Origin: Granulicella sp.
Lineage (GTDB): Bacteria > Acidobacteriota > Terriglobia > Terriglobales > Acidobacteriaceae
Assembly: GCA_003133205.1 (NCBI GenBank)
Contig: PKWK01000298.1
Coordinates: forward strand, 1 to 22,119
DNA length: 22,119 bases
Reading direction: 5' to 3'
Below the pieces are notes generated by a model. That model was not told where the DNA came from. It ran no database searches and was given only the letters and a program-made list of their open reading frames with translations. A program made the position numbers and the translations under genes. Of this stretch, positions 7,979 to 15,424 are shown one piece after another. Positions within the stretch are counted from its first letter, which is position 1. The number at the start of each line of letters is the position of its first letter.

Positions 7979-9669
7979 TTGGTCGTAGGTGGCGTCGGGT
8001 TGGCGATCTCGCGCGCGTAGATCTGGTAGGTGGTCCTGGGCGGCTCGTCATCCTGATGCAGCTCCCACACCTGCCTGCGAATGCGATCATCGGCAGCCGT
8101 GACCCGCTCGCGCGACCGCAGAAAGTCCAGCCACGACTCCATAATGAAAGTCTCGTTCAGGTGCTCGGGGTAGACGGCGTCGCGGTAAATGCCCCAGCGC
8201 AGCGCGCCGCCGCGCAGGCGCACGCGGCGAAGTTGGTGCGCCAGCCGCGTGAACTCGGCGTAATTCTCCGTCGGAATCCGGTAGACGATAGAGATGCGCA
8301 CCGGCCCAGCTTGCGCGGGATCACTGGCCTCCGGATCATCCCCCGGAAACGGCGCAAGTTCCGGCGCGGCGCGCCTGTACTGGTGCGGAGTGGTGTCCGG
8401 AATGCCGCCCTGCAGAATACGGAACCGCCGAACAAACGGAAACGTACCCGCCAGGCCACCCGCCGCGCATAGCAGCGCGACTGGCGTACTCCAGCGCTCC
8501 GCAATCGATCCCCACAGCACTGAACCCAGCGCCAGGCCACCCTGGAACGTCATAATGTAGGTGCCCAGCGCTCGCGCCTGCACCCATGCCGGCACCGACA
8601 CCTGCACCGACGTATTCAGCGATGCCATCGTGCTGGTCCAGCAGAAGCCCGCGCCGATCAGAGTGACGATGATGATCGACGGCCGATGGATGCGCCCAAG
8701 AACGACCAGCGTGAATACGCTGTAGAACGTCGTCGCAGCGATGATGCGGTCCGTCGAGAAGTACCGCCGCACGTGGGCCAATGTGAACGCGGCCGTCACC
8801 GCACCGAGTCCCAGCGAGCCGTTCAGGATGCCGTAACCCAGCGCGCCCTGGTGAAGATCGTTCCGCGCAACCACCGCCAGCAACGCCCACACCGCAGAGA
8901 AGAAAAACGTGAACGTAAACGCGCGTAGCAGCGACGCCTGTAAATTCGGCGCGTAACGCACATAGCGCAGTCCCGAACGAATCGACGCAGCCATCCGCTC
9001 CGACGGCAGCGCCGACTTGAACAGCGGAATACGCTTCCAGTTCACCAGCACCCAGATCACGCCGGCAAATGAAACCGAGTTCAGCAGGAAGACATACGCG
9101 GCGCCGGTATCATTCCGCTTGAATGCAGCAACCATCAGCCCGCCCAGCGCCGGACCGACGGCACGCGCGATGTTATTCGAAGCAGCGTTCAGCGACACGC
9201 TATCCGGGATCAGCTTCCGCGGCACAAGCTCCGGCACAATTGCCTGCCACGCCGGGTTGTTCATCGCCGAGCCGATGTTCAGCAGAAACGTAAACGCCAG
9301 CAGCGACCACGGTGAAATATGCCCGAGAAACGTCAGCACCGCGAGCACTGCAACCGAGCCCAGCATCCAGCTCTGCCAGAAGATCAGCAGCCGCCGCCGG
9401 TCGAACAGATCGGCTGTCGCTCCCGCCAGCAGTCCCAGCGCAAGCACAGGCAGGCTGGCCGCCGTCTGCATCAACGCGATCAGCAGCGGCGACGCCGTCA
9501 GCGTCGTCATCAGCCACGTGCCCGCGGTGTCCTGCATCCACGTGCCCACGCTGGACACAGTCGAAGCAATCCAGCGATCGCGGAACAGCGGAATCCGCAG
9601 CGGGGCGAAACCGCTCAGAGCCTTCTGAGGAGCCGTGTCCTGGGCCGCATATGGAGTTTCAAGAGGCAC
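7972..9669 (-). CDS. MFS exporter (MFS_3/EntS type) with C-terminal ferredoxin-like domain
   Basis: A 565-residue protein with about twelve hydrophobic helices in residues 25-420. It has the loop motif GATADLFDRRRLL and SLNAASNNIARAVGPALGG, typical of PF05977 (enterobactin-exporter-like) transporters. Residues about 455-545 form a soluble tail (VRISIVYRIP, RLRGGALRWGIYRD, ETFIMESWLDFLRSRERVT) that recurs in this subfamily and resembles an antibiotic-biosynthesis-monooxygenase fold. The substrate is unknown. The start is GTG 9669; a TACAAT box lies only seven bases upstream on the coding strand, so either the transcript is nearly leaderless or the box is not a promoter. The stop codon lies inside a small inverted repeat (7941-7978). 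Confidence 0.9.
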   Translation of the reverse strand: MPLETPYAAQDTAPQKALSGFAPLRIPLFRDRWIASTVSSVGTWMQDTAGTWLMTTLTASPLLIALMQTAASLPVLALGLLAGATADLFDRRRLLIFWQSWMLGSVAVLAVLTFLGHISPWSLLAFTFLLNIGSAMNNPAWQAIVPELVPRKLIPDSVSLNAASNNIARAVGPALGGLMVAAFKRNDTGAAYVFLLNSVSFAGVIWVLVNWKRIPLFKSALPSERMAASIRSGLRYVRYAPNLQASLLRAFTFTFFFSAVWALLAVVARNDLHQGALGYGILNGSLGLGAVTAAFTLAHVRRYFSTDRIIAATTFYSVFTLVVLGRIHRPSIIIVTLIGAGFCWTSTMASLNTSVQVSVPAWVQARALGTYIMTFQGGLALGSVLWGSIAERWSTPVALLCAAGGLAGTFPFVRRFRILQGGIPDTTPHQYRRAAPELAPFPGDDPEASDPAQAGPVRISIVYRIPTENYAEFTRLAHQLRRVRLRGGALRWGIYRDAVYPEHLNETFIMESWLDFLRSRERVTAADDRIRRQVWELHQDDEPPRTTYQIYAREIANPTPPTTNS

Positions 9670-9837
9670 TGTCTCTATTGTATGGATGCAGAAGCTACCC
9701 CAGCGTCAGCCAATCCGTCTATGAGATTCGGTGTAGCATGTCGGCATGTCCACGCGTTCGAATTTCGCCGACGAACACTTCCTGCCCAGCATCTGAAACC
9801 GGCGTGCCTCAATCCAATTCAACGAGGTGAACTGAAG
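9670..9837. other. Intergenic region, no gene seen
   Basis: The gap between the divergent MFS gene and the small zinc-motif reading frame. Only weak promoter-like A/T steps are visible. Plus-strand ORFs that cross it are antisense shadows of the MFS gene. Confidence 0.6.
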
Positions 9838-10103
9838 GTGGCGAAACCATTTCCCTGCCCGCATTGTCAGCGGCTTGTTCAAACATCCATTTCATTCCGC
9901 ACTCTTTTGTTCCTGTCGTGTTACGGAATACCGGCGATCCTCGTTTATCGCTTCCACACGCGAGTGTGGATCGATCTGGCAATTTGGTAATTCTGTCCTT
10001 CGTCTCCGCAATGTTCTTCAGCGTGATTGCCACCGCTACCCACCCCGCCCCACTGATATTGCCTCGTCCGAAAAGAGAAGACTTCCAATCCATGGGCCTC
10101 TGA
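9838..10103 (+). pseudogene. Small CPHC zinc-motif membrane protein, probably frameshifted
   Basis: A GTG at 9838, with GAGG at 9824-9827, opens a 50-codon frame starting VAKPFPCPHCQRLVQTS. A hydrophobic helix follows (LLFLSCYGIPAILVY) and the frame stops at 9988. The frame one base back continues without a break as GNLVILSFVSAMFFSVIATA, a second helix, to a stop at 10101-10103. Joining the two near 9975 gives one sensible product of roughly 90 residues: a zinc-ribbon-like start plus two membrane helices. Each half alone looks incomplete. A real frameshift (decay), a sequencing error or programmed slippage would all fit. No slippery heptamer is obvious at the junction. The function is unknown. 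Confidence 0.45.
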
Positions 10104-10132
10104 AGTCCATACTGAGAAGTCTCCGTTCAGAC

Positions 10133-11200
10133 TCACCCCGCCACACCAACCACGCCCATCATCCTTCCCGCGAATCCGCTCTCACCGCGATGCGAAAAGT
10201 ACTTCAGCCGCCCTCCCACGCGAGCGCACGCCGAGCACTCTCCCACCACCGTAATCCGCTTCGCCTTCAATCCCGCATCGAGCAACTGCCGCCGGTTCGC
10301 CTCCCACAAATCCAGATGGATCTGCGGCCCGATGTTCGAATGACCAGGCGCCCGCGCAGTCAGAAAGAGCAGCGGATACTTATCCCGCACCGGGTCCGAG
10401 TCGTACACCTCCGAAAACAACTTCGGCGCATACGCAAACTGCGACTCAAACTCGAACCGCACCTCCTCGCCCACCGAGTAGCAGCACGCCCCGATCGAAG
10501 GCCCGACCACCGCAATCAAATCCTCTGGCCGCGACCCATACCGTAGCCGCATCGTCCCAATCCCCCGCTCCACAATCCGCGCCAGCGTCCCCCGCCAGCC
10601 CGCGTGGAACACCGCCACCGCCTTCCGCCGCACGTCCACCACCAGCACCGGCACGCAGTCCGCGACCTGCACGCCGAGCATCACCCCCGGCACATTCGTC
10701 ATCACGCCGTCGCCGCGCAGCACCGCACGCCCGTCCGGCGTCTCCAGCCGGCCCTCCAGCGCCCCATCCCCCGCCTCCACCACCCGGATCAGCCCCGAAT
10801 GGAACTGTCGCAACGTCACCAACTTCGCCGACTTGCTCCCCATTACTTCGCGAAGAAACCGTCGCCGATTCTCCGCCACATTCTTTGCCTCATCCTCCTT
10901 CGTCCAACCAAGGTTTAGAGACCCTTTGCCGCTTCCCTGATCGTAGATCGGCGACACCCCGCCGGCCCGCGTGCTAAGCCCATGCCGCAGCCATTTGTGC
11001 TTCTCCCACCCCGTCGCCCGGATCGCCTTAGCCTTCCCCGCCGCCACAGGTTTCGTCGCCGTATCCCCCTTCGGGCGTCCCTTTCGCTCGCCGCCCTCCC
11101 AAGTCCCGCCCAACGTCTTCCGCCGCCCATGACCCAGCCCCACTGACGCCAGCAGCTCGTCCACCTCCCCAATTGCTTCCGCGCTCTCTATCCAGTCCAT
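10133..11200 (-). CDS. pgeF: Peptidoglycan editing factor PgeF / laccase-domain protein
   Basis: A 355-residue protein of the PF02578 family (YfiH, formerly 'multicopper polyphenol oxidase'). Members are now linked to purine-nucleoside cleavage and to removal of misincorporated residues from peptidoglycan precursors. The metal-site residues are present: His in VTLRQFHSG (around 133), Cys in VQVADCVPV (around 180) and His in AVFHAGWRGT (around 198). The C-terminus ends in the family's Arg-rich block (SHRGESGFAGRMMG). The protein carries about 75 extra N-terminal residues, rich in Gly, Lys and Arg, before the core starts near HGLSTRAGG; these look disordered. A start inside this region is possible but no better ribosome site is seen. 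It is divergent from aroDE across 222 bp. Confidence 0.9.
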   Translation of the reverse strand: MDWIESAEAIGEVDELLASVGLGHGRRKTLGGTWEGGERKGRPKGDTATKPVAAGKAKAIRATGWEKHKWLRHGLSTRAGGVSPIYDQGSGKGSLNLGWTKEDEAKNVAENRRRFLREVMGSKSAKLVTLRQFHSGLIRVVEAGDGALEGRLETPDGRAVLRGDGVMTNVPGVMLGVQVADCVPVLVVDVRRKAVAVFHAGWRGTLARIVERGIGTMRLRYGSRPEDLIAVVGPSIGACCYSVGEEVRFEFESQFAYAPKLFSEVYDSDPVRDKYPLLFLTARAPGHSNIGPQIHLDLWEANRRQLLDAGLKAKRITVVGECSACARVGGRLKYFSHRGESGFAGRMMGVVGVAG

Positions 11201-11379
11201 AACTCACTCATTCTAAAATATCTTACACCCAGCTTCATTCCGTGATACACTCCTGCGCGGATGACCTTTTCCTCATTCTCGTACCTCCAAGTTGCTGAAT
11301 TGACAAGTCCTGGACCCCTCGCCAAGCCCGGATCGAATCCGAGCTAAACCAGCAAGAACCCGGATTTCCCCAAAGAAAT

Positions 11380-11408
11380 TTGCATCCAGGGCGACTGCTC
11401 TGTAAGAT
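11380..11408 (+). promoter_or_regulatory. Candidate promoter of aroDE
   Basis: TTGCAT (11380-11385) and TAAGAT (11403-11408) are separated by 17 bp, each matching four of six consensus bases. Transcription would begin about ten bases before ATG 11423, giving an almost leaderless mRNA, which agrees with the lack of a ribosome site there. Confidence 0.3.
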
Positions 11409-11422
11409 ACGCGATTGCGCCC

Positions 11423-13141
11423 ATGAGATCGAATGTACCCACCGCAGCGTTCCAGATTCTCCGCTCCCGCATCAGTAAGGTGTGCGTCGCCATCATCGGA
11501 TCCACGCCCGCTGAGATGCTCGAAAAGGCCACCTCCGTGGTCAAGGAGTCGCCTTTTCTCGAGTTCCGCCTCGACTACCTGGAGAAGCCCCTCCTCGCCC
11601 TGCCCAAACTAAAGCACTTCTTCGCTGACAACACCGCCGCAACTGCCATCGCCACCTGTCGGCGCTCGGCGAATGGCGGCAAGTTCTCTGGCAACCTCGC
11701 CGCCGAACTCGAAATCCTCACCAAGGCAGCCGCCGCCGGCTTCCACCTTGTAGACCTCGAACTCGAGTCCGCCGAGTCTCTCAAGAAGGCCGACCTGCAG
11801 CACCTCCGCGACACCGGCGTCGGCCTCATCATCAGTCATCACGACTTCACCGCCACCAAGGACCTCGACAACATCTTCGCGCGCATCGAGCGCTTCGCAC
11901 CAGACTTCATCAAGATCGTCCCCACCGCAAAGTCCCTGTTCGACAACGTCACCCTCATCCGCTTCCTCGAGCGCATGAACGACCACACCAACATCATCGG
12001 TATCTGCATGGGCGAAGCGGGCGTCATCTCCCGCGTGCTCGGCGTCCGCGCAGGCAGCGCCTTTACCTTCGCCGCCGCCACTCCCGGAGAAGAGACCGGC
12101 CCCGGCCAGATCGCCGCCCGTACCCTGCTCGAAACCTACCGCATCGACCACGTCGACGCCGCCACCAAGGTTTACGGCGTCGCCGGCAACCCCATCCGCT
12201 CGTCGCTCTCGCCCATCATGATGAACACGGCCTTCCGTCGCGAGACCGTCAACGCCGTCTACCTTGCACTGCAGACCACCCGGCTCTCCGACCTGCTCAA
12301 ACTCGTCCACGAGATTCCCGTCCAGGGCGTCTCCATCACCATGCCGCTCAAGGAGGAAATCCTCCCTCACCTCGAACAGACCGACCCGCTCTCGGCCAAG
12401 ATTGGCGCAGTCAACACGATTCGGCTGCTGGACGGCAAGTTGTACGGCTTCAACACCGACGTGGCAGGCATCGTCGGTCCGCTCGAAAAGCGCCTCTCCC
12501 TCCGCGGCGCCAAGGTCCTCGTCTTGGGAGCCGGCGGTGCCGCACGCGCCGCGGTCTTTGGCGTCCGCGACAAGGGCGCAGAAGTCTTCATCCTCAACCG
12601 CACACCCGAGACCGCCCAGAAGCTCGCCCGCCAGTCCGGATCCAAAACCATCAAGAAGGATGCCCTCGCCAAGACCACCTTCGACGTCATCATCAACGCG
12701 ACGCCCGTGGGCATGGCCGGCAACAAAGCCGCGCCCATCCTCGAAGCCAAGGACCTCAACACCAGGCTCGTCTTCGACCTTGTCTACAATCCGCTGGAGA
12801 CGCCGCTCATCCGCATGGCGCGTCAGCAGTCCATCCCCATCATTACCGGCATCGAGATGTTCGTCCACCAGGGCGCGCGCCAGTTCGAAATCTTCACCGG
12901 CAAACCCGCCCCCGAAGAGGAGATGTTCCGCGTCGTCCTGCATGCGCTCCGCCAGCAAAACGAAGCCGCTGCAGCCGAAGCCACCGAGCCCGCACCCAAG
13001 TCCGCAAAAACCTCGGCCGCCAAACCCGCCGCCGCGAAGCACGCCGCTGCCAAGCCCGCCGCGAAGCCGGCAGCCAAGTCCTCTCCAGCAAAGAAAGCCG
13101 CCAAGCCTCCCGCCGGCAAGAGTAAGAAGAAAGCCTCCTGA
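11423..13141 (+). CDS. aroDE: Fused 3-dehydroquinate dehydratase (type I) / shikimate dehydrogenase with H1-like tail
   Basis: A bifunctional shikimate-pathway enzyme of 572 residues. Residues about 15-240 are a type I dehydroquinase: substrate Arg in EFRLDYL, catalytic His140 in ISHHDF and Schiff-base Lys164 in FIKIVPTAKS. Residues about 249-505 are an AroE-type dehydrogenase: VYGVAGNPIRSSLSP, catalytic Lys310 in ITMPLKEE, Asp346 in NTDVAG, the NADP-binding GAGGAARA followed by NRT, INATPVGM and FDLVYNPLETPL. The last 60 residues contain 24 Ala and 14 Lys in AAKP-like units and resemble a histone H1 tail; this is not part of either enzyme. Plants and several bacteria also fuse these domains. 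The usual HSLSP is SSLSP here. The gene converges on the TPR gene at 13262, with a REP-like element in the gap. Confidence 0.96.
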   Translation: MRSNVPTAAFQILRSRISKVCVAIIGSTPAEMLEKATSVVKESPFLEFRLDYLEKPLLALPKLKHFFADNTAATAIATCRRSANGGKFSGNLAAELEILTKAAAAGFHLVDLELESAESLKKADLQHLRDTGVGLIISHHDFTATKDLDNIFARIERFAPDFIKIVPTAKSLFDNVTLIRFLERMNDHTNIIGICMGEAGVISRVLGVRAGSAFTFAAATPGEETGPGQIAARTLLETYRIDHVDAATKVYGVAGNPIRSSLSPIMMNTAFRRETVNAVYLALQTTRLSDLLKLVHEIPVQGVSITMPLKEEILPHLEQTDPLSAKIGAVNTIRLLDGKLYGFNTDVAGIVGPLEKRLSLRGAKVLVLGAGGAARAAVFGVRDKGAEVFILNRTPETAQKLARQSGSKTIKKDALAKTTFDVIINATPVGMAGNKAAPILEAKDLNTRLVFDLVYNPLETPLIRMARQQSIPIITGIEMFVHQGARQFEIFTGKPAPEEEMFRVVLHALRQQNEAAAAEATEPAPKSAKTSAAKPAAAKHAAAKPAAKPAAKSSPAKKAAKPPAGKSKKKAS

Positions 13142-13165
13142 TCCGCAGTTTGTTTTTGGGATTAG

Positions 13166-13241
13166 CGTGGGGCTTCAGCCCCACGAAAGGCAGCCGATAA
13201 AACCAAGGCTTTAGCCCCGGGCTTCTTTCTTTGCGGCGCCC
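13166..13241. repeat. REP-like two-palindrome element, copy 2
   Basis: The first palindrome is CGTGGGGCT-TC-AGCCCCACG (13166-13185); the second has the core GGCTTTAGCC (13207-13216). Centres are 36 nt apart and CGGCGCCC follows at 13234-13241, matching the layout of copy 1 at 814-887. The spacers also agree in part (GCCGGTAAAT against AGCCGATAAA). It fills the gap between converging aroDE and the TPR gene and probably also serves as transcript end. Confidence 0.75.
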
Positions 13242-13261
13242 CATCAGCCTTTCAGAATCCC

Positions 13262-14008
13262 CTACGCTGGAACCCGCTTCAACAATCTATTCGCGCTCCG
13301 AAACCACGGCCGCTCTCGCCGCCGCAGATACCCCGGCATATTCGGCTTCTTATCCAGAACCTTCTGCGCCCACTCCCGCGCCTCGGCGTTCTTTCCCTCC
13401 GACACCAGCAGATCCGCAAAATTCAAGTACGTCTCCGACGCCACCGATCTCGCCGTCACCTGGCGAAAAAGTGCCTCGGCTCTCTCCTTCTGTCCCGTCT
13501 GCGCATACGCATGCGCCAGTAGTCCAGCAGCGCGATAAAAATCGTACCCCGGTTCTTTATCCACTACCCGCTCAAGATCGGGCAGCGCTGCCGCCGCATC
13601 GCCCAACTGCAGCGCGCAAGCCCCTCGCCGATAGAACGCATCGAGCGTGTCCGACCGCGCAGCAATCGCCTTATCGAACGCAGCTCGCGCCAGAACGACT
13701 CGGCCATCCTCCATATAAAGATCGCCAAGCTCCTCATAATTCCCCGCCGAGGGATTGTCGTGTACCAATGCTTCCAGTTGCCGAATCCGCTTGCGCCGCG
13801 GAAACATCTTCATCGATCCGCGAAGCAAACCAAGATCCGGCAGCGCTTCCGCAAAGATGTACACCAGCGCCCCAATCGGCCCCAGGAACAGAATCACCCA
13901 AATCCAATACGTGTCAGGACGCCGCCGAATGAAGTGGACGATCGCCAGTCCCTGGAGCAGATAGCCCCACGGATAAAAATACCCATTCAGAAGTCCCATG
14001 AATCCCAT
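13262..14008 (-). CDS. Tetratricopeptide-repeat protein with N-terminal membrane hairpin
   Basis: A 248-residue protein. Residues about 10-55 hold two hydrophobic helices (GYLLQGLAIVHFIRR and YWIWVILFLGPIGALVYIF), resembling the phospholipase-D-nuclease N-terminal membrane module. Residues about 75-225 are TPR units with the Gly/Ala/Pro spacing of the family (NYEELGDLYMEDG, AFYRRGACALQLGD, GLLAHAYAQTGQKERAEALF, TYLNFADLLVSEGKNAEA). It is probably a membrane-anchored scaffold facing the cytoplasm; partners are unknown. ATG 14008 is used, with ATG 13999 as an alternative; neither has a strong ribosome site. It lies about 90 bp downstream of the sigma-factor operon on the same strand and may be read with it. 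Confidence 0.85.
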   Translation of the reverse strand: MGFMGLLNGYFYPWGYLLQGLAIVHFIRRRPDTYWIWVILFLGPIGALVYIFAEALPDLGLLRGSMKMFPRRKRIRQLEALVHDNPSAGNYEELGDLYMEDGRVVLARAAFDKAIAARSDTLDAFYRRGACALQLGDAAAALPDLERVVDKEPGYDFYRAAGLLAHAYAQTGQKERAEALFRQVTARSVASETYLNFADLLVSEGKNAEAREWAQKVLDKKPNMPGYLRRRERPWFRSANRLLKRVPA

Positions 14009-14097
14009 GCGGCGAGTGTCCGTCCCTGCGCCAGATTACACGCACGAAGCCCACTGGCAAACCAGAAACTTCAGCCATCCGCACCCGTAGCCCGGCT

Positions 14098-14268
14098 CTA
14101 CCCCTCGACAGGCGCGTTCTTTACCCTTCCCTCTCCAACCAGCACGTAGTACAGCAGCGACTCAAGCGACATCTGGGCAAGCTCCTCTAAATCGACCATC
14201 CTCTGGGACTCCTTCTCAGGCCGCACATCTTCAGGCACGCCCGGCTCCGTCATCAGCGTTGTCTCCAT
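14098..14268 (-). CDS. Small 56-residue protein at the end of the sigma operon
   Basis: Not recognised. The reading frame starts at ATG 14268, seven bases after GAGGG, and 11 bp downstream of the preceding gene's stop, so it fits a third cistron. The product begins METTLMTEPGVPEDVRP and continues with an acidic amphipathic stretch (MVDLEELAQMSLESLLYYVL), ending in a short basic then polar tail. No signal peptide or membrane helix is seen, apart from a short hydrophobic LLYYVLV patch. The helix could be a protein-protein interaction segment, but that is inference. Confidence 0.6.
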   Translation of the reverse strand: METTLMTEPGVPEDVRPEKESQRMVDLEELAQMSLESLLYYVLVGEGRVKNAPVEG

Positions 14269-14279
14269 CTCGTGGCCCT

Positions 14280-14642
14280 CTAAACCGCGGGCTTCTGCTC
14301 CGGTGTCGGCTCGTTCTCCGGATCAAACCCGCAGCCCCATCGCCCGCGCATCCCTGCGCGAAACCGCTCGCGCTCCTCCGGGCTCATCTGCGCCCACCGC
14401 TCCTCCATGTGTCGCCGCCAGCCGCGGCCGCGGCATCCGCCGCCGTGCCGATGGAATCCGCCAAATAGAATCTTGCCCAGCACCAGCAGCCCCAGCGCCT
14501 GCAGAAATGTGACGGGCTTCAGCCCAAAGATCGCAGGCATCAGCCAGTTCCACAGGGACATGACCACGTAGCCGAATACATTGATGGCCACGGTGACGAT
14601 CACCGCAATCTTCAAAATTCTCAAAAACCGATTGCTCTTCAT
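14280..14642 (-). CDS. Small membrane protein co-transcribed with ECF sigma factor
   Basis: A 120-residue protein. Residues about 9-62 are strongly hydrophobic and hold VVMSLWNWLMPAIFGLKPVT and QALGLLVLGKILFGGF. I recall this pattern in small proteins encoded next to ECF sigma factors in several phyla. The C-terminal half is hydrophilic, rich in Gly, Arg, His and Trp (HRHGGGCRGRGWRRH), with MSPEERERFRAGMRGRWG. A ribosome site (AAGGAG) precedes ATG 14642, which is 13 bp after the sigma-factor stop. A role as anti-sigma factor or membrane partner is suggested by context only; no zinc-binding anti-sigma motif is present. Confidence 0.8.
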   Translation of the reverse strand: MKSNRFLRILKIAVIVTVAINVFGYVVMSLWNWLMPAIFGLKPVTFLQALGLLVLGKILFGGFHRHGGGCRGRGWRRHMEERWAQMSPEERERFRAGMRGRWGCGFDPENEPTPEQKPAV

Positions 14643-14655
14643 CTCGCTCTCCTTA

Positions 14656-15225
14656 CTACTTCATTCCGAAATCTTCCTTCAACTCCTGCAGTCGCTCACG
14701 CAAATGCAGCACCGCATATCTCTTCCGCGACAGCAGCGTATTCACGCTCGTCCCCGTCTCGTCCGAAATCTCCTTGAAGCTGCGCCCCATCAACTCATGC
14801 GCTACGAACACCTCGCGCTGCTCCTCCGGAAGCTCATTCAGCGCCTCATCCAAAGCCTCCAGCAGCACGCCGCGCGCATACATCGCATCCGGCCCCGCAT
14901 CCGGCGAGGGAAGCAAATCCTCCAGCTCCCGAGCCCCGTCCTCGTCATCCACCGGATCGTTCAGCGACACCGCCTTCTTCCGCCGAAACAGATCCGTAAT
15001 CCGATTCCGCGCAACGCGATACAGCCACGCCGTCACCTGCTCCGCCGGCTTCATCATCCGATACGCAGCAGTCAGCTCGTAGAACACATCCTGCAGCACA
15101 TCCTCCGCATCGCCGATATCGAGCACGCGCTTGCGAATGAAGCTGCGCAGCCGCGACTCATCGCGCTGCACCACCTCGGCAATCAACTGGTCCTGCTCGT
15201 CGATCGTCCAATCCCGGCTGGCCAT
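14656..15225 (-). CDS. ECF-type RNA polymerase sigma factor
   Basis: A 189-residue sigma-70 family protein with regions 2 and 4 only. Region 2 (about 22-85) shows FIRKRVLDIGDAEDVLQDVF and AWLYRVARNRITDLFRRKK. Region 4 (about 125-180) shows LNELPEEQREVFVAHELMG and the helix-turn-helix FKEISDETGTSVNTLLSRKR. An acidic linker (DDEDGARELEDLLPSPD) joins them. The start at 15225 is preceded by GAGGAG five bases upstream. It is the first gene of a three-gene operon with a small membrane protein and a 56-residue ORF. The signal it responds to is unknown. Confidence 0.93.
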   Translation of the reverse strand: MASRDWTIDEQDQLIAEVVQRDESRLRSFIRKRVLDIGDAEDVLQDVFYELTAAYRMMKPAEQVTAWLYRVARNRITDLFRRKKAVSLNDPVDDEDGARELEDLLPSPDAGPDAMYARGVLLEALDEALNELPEEQREVFVAHELMGRSFKEISDETGTSVNTLLSRKRYAVLHLRERLQELKEDFGMK

Positions 15226-15338
15226 CCGGCTCCTCTGCTCTCAATCACTGCGCTCGGTTAGCGCCTACAAGTGTTAACGGATGAACACGCGAAATATTGT
15301 ACGCAGCGGCATCCAGCCTCCCGCCGACTGCCACCCGC

Positions 15339-15372
15339 GCTCATAGCTGATGGCTCATAGCTGATAGCTGAG
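15339..15372. repeat. Short tandem repeat of GCTCATAGCTGAT
   Basis: Two 14-nt units, GCTCATAGCTGATG (15339-15352) and GCTCATAGCTGATA (15353-15366), are followed by a partial GCTGAG. It lies in the roughly 200-bp gap between the sigma-factor gene and the end of the membrane/spermidine-synthase-like gene. No coding role is likely. Confidence 0.7.
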
Positions 15373-15424
15373 TCACGAAAACGCAGTTATCCACTCCGCG
15401 CGACCCCATTCCAACGCTCCGCAC

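Noticed and set aside
9809..10093. 94-codon minus-strand frame near the zinc-motif gene
   Set aside because: No ribosome site or recognisable pattern; the plus strand shows a CPHC motif and helices.
11300..11305. TTGACA upstream of aroDE as a -35 box
   Set aside because: No acceptable -10 box at 16-18 bp; the weaker pair at 11380-11408 fits better.
11320..11365. CGGATCGAATCCG looking like a tRNA T-arm
   Set aside because: No acceptor, D or anticodon arms can be folded around it on either strand.
11609..13042. 477-codon open frame on the minus strand opposite aroDE
   Set aside because: It is antisense to two enzyme domains with full catalytic motifs; long antisense frames are common in GC-rich DNA.
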